NCBI GenBank assembly: GCA_021324015.1
Contig: JAJPJX010000084.1
Location: forward strand, 119,597 to 183,596
DNA length: 64,000 bases
DNA from: Solibacteraceae bacterium
Lineage (GTDB): Bacteria; Acidobacteriota; Terriglobia; Bryobacterales; Bryobacteraceae
Reading direction: 5' to 3'
Positions 6,924-15,122 of this stretch are shown in pieces; positions within the stretch are counted from its first letter, which is position 1, and each line of letters begins with the position of its first letter. A model generated the notes under the pieces. It had not been told where the DNA came from. It did not search any database and saw nothing but the letters and a program-made list of their open reading frames with translations. A program made the position numbers and the translations under genes.

Positions 6924-9236
6924 ATGCCGCTACTCGAGACGGAAGTATTGGAACCCGCAGATGCGAAGCTGCCGGTACCCGCCACACCACCTCCCGCGAA
7001 TCCGAACACGGAAGTCTTTTCCGCCGACGCCCACGTCATGCCCAGCACTGCGAATGCCAAGGACGGCACCATCGACGTGGTCTGGTACAGCGGGGCCTAC
7101 GTCCCGCGCGTGGATCGCTCTACCGGCGAGCCGTACATGCTCAAGCTCGATATGGCCGGCTGCCGCCTCGACCGGCTCAATAATGGCGCGCCCGTTTTCG
7201 ACACCCATTTCACGGGCGACGATTTCAAATCACTCATCGCCGGCAGGGTCGGCACACGCGCCCAGGTCGGTGTCGTCCGGCGCGCATGGGCGAATGGCGA
7301 GAAAGGGATGGCCACACTACAATTCGATCTCGGCAACCCGGACGGTGCCGAGATGTTCCGCAAGGCCAGCGCCGGCATCCTCCAGAACCTCAGCTTCGGC
7401 ACCTTCGTGTACAAGCGCGAGAAAGTGGATGCCCAAGTGGAAGGCCTGGCCGAAGGCAAGCCGCCCTACCTCAATGACAAGGAAATCGGCATGTTTCGCG
7501 CCACGGACTGGGAACCGTTCGAGATTTCTCCGTGCACGGTGCCGGCCGACTTCAATACCGCATTCCTAAGCGCCCAGCCCACGGGCGAAGTCACGATTTT
7601 CGGCACGCCGGGGTGCCCTCTGGGCCCCGGCGTGATCGATGCATTACGGGCAATCAGCCCACAAAAGGAGAAACCTGCAATGCCTGAAACGACCACGCAG
7701 GAAACGGGCGCGGATGCCCGTGTTGTAAACGAACAGGCCTTGGCCGCCGCGCGGGAACAGGCGGTCCAGGCCGAACGGCAGCGCGTCAGCGAGATTCAGG
7801 CGCTGAGCGCGACCGCAACCAAGTACGGAATCGACGGCGCGGTGATCAGCGAGTTCATCGCCAAAGGTGTGTCCGTCGACCAGGCCCGGAAGGAACTGTT
7901 CGACCGGCTCGTTGATCTGGGCGGTCGCGGCGTGCCGCCGGGTCCCGGCGAGAAGGGGCCGAAGTTCCCGACCGTCCCCGAGCGGCCGACTGTAACCCGC
8001 GACGGCCTGGGAACTCGCCTCGCCTGCATGCAGGCGGCGATGCTCCTGCGCGCCGACAACCGTTTCTTTCTCGCCCGGCACCGGGACCACAACGGCGATT
8101 ACGTCGGGGAGTACCTCGATGGCTGCGGCCCCGAGCACCAGAAACGGGCCGAGGAGATGGCGCACGAGTACCGCAATTTCAAACTCGTCGACATGGCCAA
8201 AGAATACCTTCAGATGAAGGGCGTTCCCGTACGCGGCATGGACGTGACGCGGATCGCGGAGCTGGCGCTCCAGGCTCCCTCGCGCGGGGTGGAGTACTTC
8301 GAGGGTGGCGCCGAGTCCACCTCCGACTTCCCCGCGATCCTGGCGAACGTCGCCAACAAGACGTTGCGACAGGGCTATGAAGCCTACCCGCGCACCTTCC
8401 AGCCCTTCTGCCGGCAGGTGACCGCGCAGGACTTCAAGCCCATCAACCGCGTGCTGTTGGCCGACGCGCCCGCCCTCCAGATGCTCAACGAAAAGGGCGA
8501 GTACCACCGGGCGCAGCTCACCGACAACAACGTCAGCTACAAGCTCGCCACTTACGGCAGCATGGTGGCGATCACCCGCAAGGTCATCATCAACGACGAC
8601 CTCCAGGCGTTCACCCGCGTCCCGGCGTTGCTCGGCGTAGCGGCGGCGCGACTCGAATCGGACACCGTCTGGGGCATCATCACCTCGAACCCGGCGGCGA
8701 TCTACGCGGGCGACAAAACTTCCACGGCACTGTTCGCCGCTGGCCACGCGAACCTGTTGACCGGCGTGGCAAGCAGCATCGATCCCACCGTGCAGAACGC
8801 CAACGCGCTCGCGGCGTTGGGCGCCGGCCGCAAGTCGCTGCGGTTGCAGAAGGGGCCGCAGGGCACGCCCCTCAACATCATCCCGCGGTTCATCGCGGTG
8901 CCGACGGCGCTGGAGACCTACATGCTCCAGCTCGTCTACCCGATTAACATCGCTTCTGCCGACGCGACGAAAGTCGTGCCGGAGTGGGTGCGCAGCCTGG
9001 TGCCGGTGGTGGAGCCGCGTCTCGATGCGGCAGCGGGCGGGAGCACGGCGTGGTACCTGGTCGCGGACCCGGCGCAGATCGACACCGTGGAGTACTGCTA
9101 CCTGGAAGGGCAGCAGGGCGTGTACATCGAAACCAAGCAAGGCTTCGAGATCGACGGTGTCGAGATCAAGGCGCGCATGGACTTCGGCGCGGCGGCCATC
9201 GACTACCGCGGCCTGCAAAAGAACGCCGGCGCGTAG
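6924..9236 (+). CDS. Fused prohead protease and major capsid protein
   Basis: A 770-residue two-domain protein. Residues about 45-230 resemble an HK97/S78-type prohead protease: a catalytic-His-like segment (VFDTHFTGDDFKSLIAGRV) near residue 94 and a catalytic-Ser-like segment (LQNLSFGTFVYKRE) near residue 156. A linker and coiled coil (AAAREQAVQAERQRVSEIQAL) near 270-300 resemble the scaffolding delta domain. Residues about 440-770 are an HK97-fold capsid (FPAILANVANKTL, SYKLATYGSMVAITRKVIIND, DTVEYCYLEG). Such fusions occur in Mu-like and other prophages. A strong internal ribosome binding site suggests a shorter capsid-only product too. Confidence 0.88.
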   Translation: MPLLETEVLEPADAKLPVPATPPPANPNTEVFSADAHVMPSTANAKDGTIDVVWYSGAYVPRVDRSTGEPYMLKLDMAGCRLDRLNNGAPVFDTHFTGDDFKSLIAGRVGTRAQVGVVRRAWANGEKGMATLQFDLGNPDGAEMFRKASAGILQNLSFGTFVYKREKVDAQVEGLAEGKPPYLNDKEIGMFRATDWEPFEISPCTVPADFNTAFLSAQPTGEVTIFGTPGCPLGPGVIDALRAISPQKEKPAMPETTTQETGADARVVNEQALAAAREQAVQAERQRVSEIQALSATATKYGIDGAVISEFIAKGVSVDQARKELFDRLVDLGGRGVPPGPGEKGPKFPTVPERPTVTRDGLGTRLACMQAAMLLRADNRFFLARHRDHNGDYVGEYLDGCGPEHQKRAEEMAHEYRNFKLVDMAKEYLQMKGVPVRGMDVTRIAELALQAPSRGVEYFEGGAESTSDFPAILANVANKTLRQGYEAYPRTFQPFCRQVTAQDFKPINRVLLADAPALQMLNEKGEYHRAQLTDNNVSYKLATYGSMVAITRKVIINDDLQAFTRVPALLGVAAARLESDTVWGIITSNPAAIYAGDKTSTALFAAGHANLLTGVASSIDPTVQNANALAALGAGRKSLRLQKGPQGTPLNIIPRFIAVPTALETYMLQLVYPINIASADATKVVPEWVRSLVPVVEPRLDAAAGGSTAWYLVADPAQIDTVEYCYLEGQQGVYIETKQGFEIDGVEIKARMDFGAAAIDYRGLQKNAGA
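7663..7682 (+). promoter_or_regulatory. Internal ribosome binding site and start inside the protease-capsid gene
   Basis: AAAAGGAGAAACC stands 8-9 nt before an in-frame ATG at 7680, which is codon 253 of the fused gene. It falls exactly in the linker between protease and scaffold-like coil. Use of this start would give a 518-residue scaffold-capsid protein without the protease, as in other phages with nested head genes. The ribosome binding site is stronger than most in the operon. Confidence 0.6.
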
Positions 9237-9265
9237 GGCGCGCCTGACGTAAGGAACCCACAACC

Positions 9266-9293
9266 GACCGGGGCGGTTGCAGCCGCCCCGGTC
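9266..9293 (+). terminator. GC-rich hairpin between capsid and DUF2190-like gene
   Basis: GACCGGGGCGG at 9266-9276 pairs perfectly with CCGCCCCGGTC at 9283-9293 around a six-base loop. There is no following T-run, so it may slow transcription or stabilise the capsid mRNA 3' end rather than stop transcription fully. The next gene starts 22 nt later. Confidence 0.5.
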
Positions 9294-9315
9294 AGAAGAA
9301 AAGGAGATCTTCCCA

Positions 9316-10110
9316 ATGCAGAACTACGTTCAACGAGGTGATACCCTTACCGTCACCGCGCCCTATGCTCTGACGAGTGGTCAGGGCTGCCAGGTGGGCA
9401 ACATCTTCGGTGTCTCGGTGAACAACCAGAGCGTCGGCGATTCCACGGAGCTCGTGATCCAGGGCGTGTTCGATCTCGCCAAGGACAACAGCACCTTCGC
9501 ATCGGGCGCCAAGGTCTACTGGGACAACACCCAGCAGTTGGCGACCGCGAACACCCTGACCACTGCCGGCGTCGCCAACAAGGAAATCGGCTTTGCCGTG
9601 CTGGATCAGGCGAACGGCGTGGCGGCACCGGGCGGGCAGGCGGGTGATGCGACCGTGCGAGTGCGGCTCAACCCGCTCGGCTTCGGGCCGGTGCAGGCCT
9701 CCGATACGGACCCGTCGCTCATTCAGAAGGCGGTCGTCACGCTGACGGCCGCTCAGATCATCGCCATGTACGGCGCGCCGGTCAGCATCCTCCCGGCTCC
9801 GGCGGCCGGGCAGGTGCTCGTGATCGATCAGATCATCGCGCAGATGAAGCCCGGTGCCACCCAGTTCACCGGCGGCGGCGCCGTTTCGTTCCAGTATCAC
9901 GGAACCGCCGTCGTGCCGCACTCGGGGAACATCCCGGCTGCCACAATTAACAGCGCGACCGGCAGCGAGAACGTGGTGCCACCGCCCACGGGCACGATCC
10001 AGCCGCCCGCCGCGACCGGCCTCGACATTACGAATGCCACGGCCGCGTTCGCGACTGGCAACGGCACCCTCGTGGTGACTGTGTTTTATTCGCTGATCAC
10101 CCTCAGCTAA
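9316..10110 (+). CDS. DUF2190-like capsid-associated protein
   Basis: A 264-residue protein; the ATG at 9316 follows AAGGAGAT and was preferred over an upstream in-frame codon at 9277 that lies in the hairpin. Residues 1-120 (NYVQRGDTLTVTAPYALTSGQGCQVG, VYWDNTQQLATAN, IGFAVLDQANG, ATVRVRLN) match the remembered DUF2190 pattern of small beta-rich proteins encoded after the capsid, thought to be decoration or head-fibre base proteins. The C-terminal half is an additional beta-rich domain. It is followed by a terminator-like hairpin. Confidence 0.75.
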   Translation: MQNYVQRGDTLTVTAPYALTSGQGCQVGNIFGVSVNNQSVGDSTELVIQGVFDLAKDNSTFASGAKVYWDNTQQLATANTLTTAGVANKEIGFAVLDQANGVAAPGGQAGDATVRVRLNPLGFGPVQASDTDPSLIQKAVVTLTAAQIIAMYGAPVSILPAPAAGQVLVIDQIIAQMKPGATQFTGGGAVSFQYHGTAVVPHSGNIPAATINSATGSENVVPPPTGTIQPPAATGLDITNATAAFATGNGTLVVTVFYSLITLS

Positions 10111-10139
10111 GCTCGTTCATCGCCGCGTGGATACCTCCG

Positions 10140-10163
10140 GGGCGGCCGCCGCGCCGCCCTTTT
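10140..10163 (+). terminator. Rho-independent terminator-like hairpin
   Basis: GGGCGGC at 10140-10146 pairs with GCCGCCC at 10153-10159 around a six-base loop, followed by TTTT. It sits 30 nt after the DUF2190-like gene stop and 13 nt before the next gene, so it could partly separate head from tail-joining transcription. Confidence 0.55.
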
Positions 10164-10175
10164 GCATCATTGTAT

Positions 10176-10517
10176 ATGTCGGATTGGGCCACCATCGGTG
10201 CCGGCGTGAACGCCGCGATGATGAAAGCATTTGGCGAGCCGGTTGTGTATCAGCCCGTACAAGGCGGTTTCCCCGTCGGCGATCCTGTCACCATCACCGC
10301 AATCCGGCATAGTCGGGAACGCGCCGAATCCGGCGCGGTCGCGAGTGCGGAAGAGATTTCCGTCAATCCGACCGATTTGCCCGACTTTCCCCAACCCGGC
10401 GATTGGGTCACGGCCTGGGGAATGCAATTCGTGGTGGGCCCGGTGCGCCAGCCCGACGCCTACGGCTTGGCCCAGCTCTCGCTAATCGCACGGCAAAGCG
10501 CAGATGATCAACCCTAA
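10176..10517 (+). CDS. Head-tail joining protein, gpFII-like
   Basis: A 113-residue protein starting MSDWATIGAGVNAAMMKAFGE. An amphipathic N-terminal helix is followed by beta-strands (PVVYQPVQGG, VTITAIRHS) and a C-terminal strand region (GDWVTAWGMQFVVGPVRQPDAYGLAQLSLI), the usual plan of lambda gpFII-type adaptors that attach tails to filled heads. Position after capsid genes and before the tail completion gene supports the assignment. The start at 10176 was chosen over a TTG two codons upstream. Confidence 0.65.
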   Translation: MSDWATIGAGVNAAMMKAFGEPVVYQPVQGGFPVGDPVTITAIRHSRERAESGAVASAEEISVNPTDLPDFPQPGDWVTAWGMQFVVGPVRQPDAYGLAQLSLIARQSADDQP

Positions 10518-11001
10518 GACGTTGCTGGCCGAGTGGATGGACGCTCTCCGGTCCTTGCCGAAGCTCGTGGAGGCGCTTGGGGGCAACCCGAATCACATCC
10601 AGTTCTACTCCGAGAACGCCATTGTTTTCGGTAAGCCCACGCAGAACAACATCCGCCTGGCGATTCTGTCCATGCCGCCCGGCTCGATCCTGGTCGCGTG
10701 GCAAGGCACTGCTCCGGGGCGGCTCGGCAACATGCTCGTGTTCGTGCACGAGTTCTCGCTTTACCTGCGTGCGCCCGAAGAAGCCGAGGTCGGCTATGAG
10801 GACCTCTTCAACTGGATCGTGAACGACACCCCGCCGGGCAGCACCATCCCGATGCTGCATATTCAAATCGACCCGAACTGTGAGCCGATGGATTTCTACC
10901 TGCCGTCGGCGCGGCGCAACACCATCGTGATCAGCGCGGATGGGGCCACCTTCGAGTACTTCGAATGCCCCGTGCGGTTGATCGAATCTTACAACTCTTA
11001 A
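10504..11001 (+). CDS. Probable tail completion protein
   Basis: A 165-residue protein overlapping the previous gene by 14 bases. It has an N-terminal helix (TLLAEWMDALRSLPKLVEALG) then alternating strands (IRLAILSMPPGSILVAWQGTA, LVFVHEFSLYLRAP, PMDFYLPSARRNTIVISADGAT), a layout seen in gpU/gpZ-like tail terminators. No diagnostic motif is visible, so the call rests on position between the joining and tail tube genes and on fold-like pattern. Confidence 0.5.
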   Translation: MINPKTLLAEWMDALRSLPKLVEALGGNPNHIQFYSENAIVFGKPTQNNIRLAILSMPPGSILVAWQGTAPGRLGNMLVFVHEFSLYLRAPEEAEVGYEDLFNWIVNDTPPGSTIPMLHIQIDPNCEPMDFYLPSARRNTIVISADGATFEYFECPVRLIESYNS

Positions 11002-11022
11002 CCTTTTCCGAGAGGAAACACC

Positions 11023-11181
11023 ATGGCTGACGTGGCTTACATGCGTTCGCCGCACACCGGCGAAATCAGGCAAGTCGAAGTGACTCCAGAGGCGCTTTCA
11101 CCGCTCATGTCACAGGGCTGGACTCAGGTGCCTGCGCCAGCGGAGCAGAAACCGGCAACTCCGGTTGAGGAGGAACACTAG
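11023..11181 (+). CDS. Small phage protein of unknown function
   Basis: A 52-residue protein with a GAGAGGAAA ribosome binding site that ends two bases before the tail tube gene. The N-terminal part, MADVAYMRSPHTGEIRQVE, and the phrase LMSQGWTQV resemble short phage peptides that bear a beta hairpin followed by a helix; the C-terminus is proline- and glutamate-rich. No family or function is recognised. It was recognised from its ribosome binding site and tight spacing. Confidence 0.5.
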   Translation: MADVAYMRSPHTGEIRQVEVTPEALSPLMSQGWTQVPAPAEQKPATPVEEEH

Positions 11182-11182
11182 C

Positions 11183-12211
11183 ATGGCGAACGTTCAGGAA
11201 CTGATCCAGGGCTGGGGCTATAAGAAGCAGGCCGATATCGTCACGCCCAACGTGGTCGCCGGGATTTGGCGGCATACGAATCTCAACACGAAGCCGTGGG
11301 CCAAGGTGCCGGTCAACGAGGACGACCGGGCCGAGATCGGCAAGGGACATGAGTTCCCGACCCAGCTCTTCAAATCGCACTACAACATGCCCACCTTCGA
11401 GATTTCGAAGTATGCCTCGTCGGAGTTTCTGGCCTGGCTGATGTCGTTCTCTCTGGGCAACGTGGTGCTGACGGGCACCGGGCCGTACACGTATACCATC
11501 GTGCCCGCACTTGGCGCCACGAATCCCACTGGCCTCGAGCTGCCGTACTTCTCCTACGTGCAGCAGATCCGTCCCGGAGGCTCCGCGATCCTGGACGAAA
11601 TCCTGGTGGGTTGCGCCCTGAAGGGCTGGAAACTCTCCATCAAGAACTCGCCCGGCCGCGCCAGCGCCATGTGTTCGGCTGAATGTGTGGCAACCGGCCA
11701 GTACACCACCCCGAGCGGCATCACTTTGCCCGCCGCCACTGTGCCGCACGAATTCAACGCCGGCATGATCACGGCCCTGACCTTCAACGGCGTCAATTAT
11801 CTGACGGGCGGTAGCGGCAAGCAGTTCGTTTCCATGGATGCCTCCTGGGAGAACAACTTCCGGCCGGGCTTCTTCCCCGGCTCGGGCATCCAGGACGGCT
11901 ACCAGATCCAGGGCCGTTTCGAGTGGGGCGACCGCACCTTCGCGGTGCAGTTCGTGGTCCGCGTGCAGGCGGGATCGACGGAGTATACGAACCTGATCAA
12001 TCAGACCACCGGCTCGGCCACCTTGACCCTCACCCGCGATGCGAGCAACAGCTTCTCGATGGTGATCCAGAAGATGGGGTTCAATGTCGTGGAGCTCAGC
12101 AACACGGATGGCATCGTGACGATGCAGATCACCGGCGTGCAGCTTTACGACGCCACCAACGGGCTGGTGACAGTCACTGTAGTCACGCCCCAGAACAACA
12201 TCTGCCAATAG
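11183..12211 (+). CDS. Major tail tube protein candidate
   Basis: A 342-residue protein starting MANVQELIQGWGYKKQADIVTP after GGAGGAA. Two beta-rich halves are visible; the second includes FVSMDASWENNFRPGFFPGSGIQDGYQIQGRFEWGD and FAVQFVVRVQAGSTEYTNLINQTTG, typical of long-tailed phage tube subunits that change fold on assembly. At 342 residues it is longer than the minimal lambda gpV-like tube and may include an Ig-like or additional domain. Position between tail completion and tail chaperone genes supports the role. Confidence 0.7.
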   Translation: MANVQELIQGWGYKKQADIVTPNVVAGIWRHTNLNTKPWAKVPVNEDDRAEIGKGHEFPTQLFKSHYNMPTFEISKYASSEFLAWLMSFSLGNVVLTGTGPYTYTIVPALGATNPTGLELPYFSYVQQIRPGGSAILDEILVGCALKGWKLSIKNSPGRASAMCSAECVATGQYTTPSGITLPAATVPHEFNAGMITALTFNGVNYLTGGSGKQFVSMDASWENNFRPGFFPGSGIQDGYQIQGRFEWGDRTFAVQFVVRVQAGSTEYTNLINQTTGSATLTLTRDASNSFSMVIQKMGFNVVELSNTDGIVTMQITGVQLYDATNGLVTVTVVTPQNNICQ

Positions 12212-12218
12212 GCTTTGA

Positions 12219-12293
12219 TGCGGGGTAGCTCAGCGGCAGAGCGCCGGACCCATAATCCGGAGGCCATCGGTTCAAATCCGATCCCCGCTCCCA
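12219..12293 (+). tRNA. Phage-borne tRNA with anticodon CAU
   Basis: A cloverleaf can be drawn: acceptor 12219-12225 with 12283-12289, D-arm GCTC/GAGC, anticodon stem CCGGA/TCCGG at 12244-12248 and 12256-12260, T-arm ATCGG/CCGAT around TTCAAAT, and encoded CCA at 12291-12293. The anticodon at 12251-12253 is CAT, so it is tRNA-Met or the lysidine-modified tRNA-Ile2. Two features are odd. The end pair 1-72 is T-T, and position 33 is C instead of the near-universal U. It lacks the three G-C pairs at the anticodon-stem base that mark initiator tRNA. It lies between tail tube and tail chaperone genes. Confidence 0.85.
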
Positions 12294-12309
12294 ATTTTAG
12301 AGAGGACGT

Positions 12310-12924
12310 ATGGAACAGACGCAGACGAGTAAACCTGTTTTCGACGCCACGAAGCCGTTCGTGGTGCCGATCCTGTCGGGCGGCGAGAAGCAGTGCGAGG
12401 TGCGCTTCCCGACTGACGATGAGTGGTGCGGCTGGGCGCGCAACCAGCGCACAGTGCGGCGCTTTCTCGGTCGCGGGAAGTCGCAGAGTGAGGACCTGGA
12501 TCTGCCGAAGATCAACGCAGAACTGTTCGCCAAGATCCGCACCGATAAGGACGGCCCGGAGTTCGATGACGCCGAGGCCGGCATGGTGATCGGCCGCATC
12601 GAGCGGTGCACGGTGATCAACATCGAGCGCGAGGGCAACAATTACTGCATCGAGATGAAGGTTCCGGGCGCGCGGGTGGTGCACGTGCTACGCATGCCCA
12701 CGGCCAAGGAGATGCAGGACCACGAGCGGGCCTCGACCAGCGTTGTTGCCGCTCGGCGATCCATCGAAACGCGGGCGTTCCTGGAGCCGAGCGGCGCGCT
12801 CTATGACAAGCTGCACGTCTCCCACGACGGCTACGCGGGTGCCGTGCCCATTGTGCACAAATCCGCGGCCGTGTCCGAAGTCATCGCCCAACTCGCCATC
12901 GACGGTGACGACGACCCGGAATAG
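12310..12924 (+). CDS. Tail assembly chaperone candidate
   Basis: A 204-residue protein 17 nt after the tRNA. It starts MEQTQTSKPVFDATKPFVVPI and holds PTDDEWCGWARNQRTVRRFLGRG, then charged helical and beta segments. In the usual order of siphophage tail modules the genes between tail tube and tape measure encode the tail assembly chaperone, which coats the tape measure. No slippery frameshift site for a fused second product was found in the short window where frame change would be possible. Role is inferred from position. Confidence 0.5.
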   Translation: MEQTQTSKPVFDATKPFVVPILSGGEKQCEVRFPTDDEWCGWARNQRTVRRFLGRGKSQSEDLDLPKINAELFAKIRTDKDGPEFDDAEAGMVIGRIERCTVINIEREGNNYCIEMKVPGARVVHVLRMPTAKEMQDHERASTSVVAARRSIETRAFLEPSGALYDKLHVSHDGYAGAVPIVHKSAAVSEVIAQLAIDGDDDPE

Positions 12925-12953
12925 CGGCGCCCGACTCCCCCGAGGGGCCGGGC

Positions 12954-13370
12954 GTGCGGTTCCTGATCCGGTCGGCATTGCGCCAGAGCATGCTTTGCGG
13001 GAAGGAAGAGGACTGCCCGGATCGGCTCTTCCGCTGCCGGCAATGCGGCTACTCGCAATCCACGGAGTTGGACGGCTGCCCGGTTTGCGCTGCCGGCTGG
13101 AGGGCGATTGATGTTAGCCACGGCCCCGCTTGCCCCAAGCACCTCGTGGAAGAGGCTTTCGAAACGCCGAACGGCGTCCTGGTACGCCGGTGCTTCCGGC
13201 TTCTGAATGCCAAGGCGATGGGGTTGGCCATCACGCTCAACGACATTACCGAAGAAGAGTTGCGCGTGATGGAACTAATTGAAGCCGAAAAGCAGGAGCA
13301 GGCGGCGGACGAAGACAAGGACGCGAAATCCTTCCAGGAACTCCTGCTTCGCAAGCTCTCGCGACGGTAA
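12954..13370 (+). CDS. Zinc-ribbon protein in the tail chaperone position
   Basis: A 138-residue protein with a probable GTG start at 12954. Residues 26-45 contain CRQC and CPVC pairs separated by 11 residues, a likely zinc ribbon. The C-terminal half (FRLLNAKAMGLAITLNDITEEELRVMELIEAEKQEQ) is helical and acidic. It is the second gene after the tail tube, so it may act with the preceding gene in tail assembly. The zinc ribbon is unusual for a tail chaperone. No exact family is recognised. Confidence 0.55.
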   Translation: MRFLIRSALRQSMLCGKEEDCPDRLFRCRQCGYSQSTELDGCPVCAAGWRAIDVSHGPACPKHLVEEAFETPNGVLVRRCFRLLNAKAMGLAITLNDITEEELRVMELIEAEKQEQAADEDKDAKSFQELLLRKLSRR

Positions 13371-13445
13371 GGCGAATACGCGACAGGGACCTACGTCCAG
13401 CACTGCGAGTCATGCCTGCCCAAACCAACGTGATCAAGCGTTCTT

Positions 13446-14015
13446 CTATTGCGGCGAACCGCTGTCTTCGGTTCCACGTCTCAGCGCTTCGTAGCCACGA
13501 GCATTGGCGATCTTCGAAGCGATCTGATGCACTAATGATTCCCGGCTGCTACGCTGGGTCGATCTTATTCCCAAGAGGGCTGCAATAGCATGCAGGTCGC
13601 GGGGTGAGGTGGCCGAGGAGTTCTCTAGATTCGCTCGCAGATCATTGATCGGCAGCTTCTCCAGTTTTTCGAGCAATGCCCGGGCTCGTTCGGAGTCGAC
13701 TTCTGTCACCGGTACCGCTTTCGGCTTACGGTCACATGGTTGTAGACCTAGTGCTCCCGCCAGGGGAGCGCTCGATCGTGCGCGTGCGAACAGCGAATTC
13801 AAGCCATCGATGGCTGCCTGGACCGAGACCGCGCTCTCTTGGGAAGGAAGCGAACCCACGGTCTTCTTGATCTCACTGAGGAAACCGATAACCATGTCGA
13901 GATTTGCTGAGAGCTGCTGCTTCTCCGACTCCGAAGGGAGCGACTCTACAAGACCACGCAGGCTCTGCACGAATTTCTCTGCCTTGAAAAAGTCTGGGGA
14001 TTTCCGTGTACCCAT
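13446..14015 (-). CDS. SAP-like domain partner of the ParA ATPase
   Basis: A 189-residue protein on the opposite strand to the phage late genes, starting five bases after the ParA stop codon, so the two form an operon. The N-terminal 90 residues are helical (KAEKFVQSLRGLVESLPSES, DMVIGFLSEIKKTVGSL). The C-terminal segment SPRDLHAIAALLGIRSTQRSSRESLVHQIASKI has the L-x-x-L-x-x-LGI...S-R-x-x-L-V-x-x-I spacing of SAP-type DNA-binding helices. A DNA-binding partner would suit a ParA system, but this pairing is inferred, not recognised as a named family. Confidence 0.6.
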   Translation of the reverse strand: MGTRKSPDFFKAEKFVQSLRGLVESLPSESEKQQLSANLDMVIGFLSEIKKTVGSLPSQESAVSVQAAIDGLNSLFARARSSAPLAGALGLQPCDRKPKAVPVTEVDSERARALLEKLEKLPINDLRANLENSSATSPRDLHAIAALLGIRSTQRSSRESLVHQIASKIANARGYEALRRGTEDSGSPQ

Positions 14016-14020
14016 TAGCG

Positions 14021-14962
14021 CTAAAACCTCTTGGCAAGTTCGTTGGTGATTTGCTCGTACTCGCCTTTTCTAGCCGCACTGATGGCGTTCTTTGTGTTGG
14101 TCATCCACACGGGTAGGCTTTGCTCCGCTGCTTCACCGTACCCAATCAGCTCCGTGGTATGGCCTTCGAAGCAAACGCCGTGTCCGAGGGAACTCCGCAC
14201 CTGAACCATGGTGCTGAAGTGCACGTTAGTTATCATGCTGCCGCCGAGTCTCACTCGGACAAAGATGACGCCGCCCAGCTCCGCAGCTCGAACAGGACCG
14301 GCGTCGCCTCCGGCAAGCGTGTGGGCGTGCTTAAAGGACTCTCCGATCCTCCGCGCCTTTTGCTGAAGGATGCTGAGACCGATTGTCGAGAGGTGATCCG
14401 GGATGGCAGTCACGACGTACCACCGACTCGCAACAAGAGCGTTCTGCGTCATTAGGTAAAGGTTGGGCGGGCAGTCGATCAGAATGTAGTCGTAATCGTT
14501 TTCGACTTCGCGTAGGGCTTTTCTGAGGAAAGAACGGTCCTTGATGTACTTGTCAGCGTGACGCTTTAGGAGTTCGAAACTCGGGATCGGCCCCGCCAAA
14601 TCGCCTCCTCCGAGGTCTTCGCCCAGCAGGTCAATATCACATGGAATCAGGTCGAGGCCCTGGATGCGCTGTTTGATGTTCCCCCCAACAGGCTCTTTCC
14701 AAATGAAGTATTTGGGATCGAGGGACTTGCCCTCAAGATAGCGCCTGTACATTGAGTTTATCGTGCCTTTGGTCTTCTTGAACTTCTCCCACTCTTCGAT
14801 CGAGGCGCAAAGGAACGTCAGGTTTGTCTGGGGATCGATATCGACGAGGAGCACGCGCTTCCCCAAGTGCTGCGCGAGGCAGCAGCCCACATGGTACGTT
14901 GTCGTGGTCTTTGCCACACCGCCTTTGTAGTTTATAAAGGCCAACACTTTTGCTTTTGGCAT
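14021..14962 (-). CDS. ParA/Soj-like ATPase in a moron-type cassette
   Basis: A 313-residue protein. The start MPKAKVLAFINYKGG at 14962 was chosen because the deviant Walker A motif KGGVAKTT then sits at residues 13-20, as in the ParA family; an upstream extension of 49 residues is probably not translated. Further ParA marks are LLVDIDPQTNLT, the LIDCPPN Walker B-like segment and ALVASRWYVVTAIPDHLST. ParA proteins dimerise on ATP, bind DNA non-specifically and position DNA or protein cargo. The gene points against the phage genes and ends before a SAP-like partner, so it looks like an inserted cassette. Confidence 0.85.
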   Translation of the reverse strand: MPKAKVLAFINYKGGVAKTTTTYHVGCCLAQHLGKRVLLVDIDPQTNLTFLCASIEEWEKFKKTKGTINSMYRRYLEGKSLDPKYFIWKEPVGGNIKQRIQGLDLIPCDIDLLGEDLGGGDLAGPIPSFELLKRHADKYIKDRSFLRKALREVENDYDYILIDCPPNLYLMTQNALVASRWYVVTAIPDHLSTIGLSILQQKARRIGESFKHAHTLAGGDAGPVRAAELGGVIFVRVRLGGSMITNVHFSTMVQVRSSLGHGVCFEGHTTELIGYGEAAEQSLPVWMTNTKNAISAARKGEYEQITNELAKRF

Positions 14963-15003
14963 AAGCGCATCCTTTGGGGTCTTTGACGCGAACCGCGTGA
15001 TGC

Positions 15004-15009
15004 AGTATA
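15004..15009 (-). promoter_or_regulatory. Possible -10 element of the ParA cassette
   Basis: Read leftward, TATACT stands 41 nt before the ParA start codon within the 160 bp between the cassette and the next phage gene. A convincing -35 hexamer at 16-18 nt was not found, so this is a weak prediction. An own promoter would let the cassette be expressed in the lysogen while late genes are silent. Confidence 0.3.
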
Positions 15010-15122
15010 GCACCAGGCAGACCGCCATGAGGGTTCCCCGAGGCATCAAAACGGCACTGGGTACTTCAGTAATCACGAGCATGTTGGAACATTCCGCTTC
15101 TTGTCCCATCTAGGGGTATGCC

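Noticed and set aside
12219..12293. tRNA as attachment site of the integrase
   Set aside because: It lies about 49 kb from the integrase, and I saw no partial tRNA copy near the integrase.
12900..12960. Programmed -1 frameshift joining the two genes after the tRNA
   Set aside because: The second frame is open only from about 12909, and no slippery heptamer lies between there and the stop codon at 12922.
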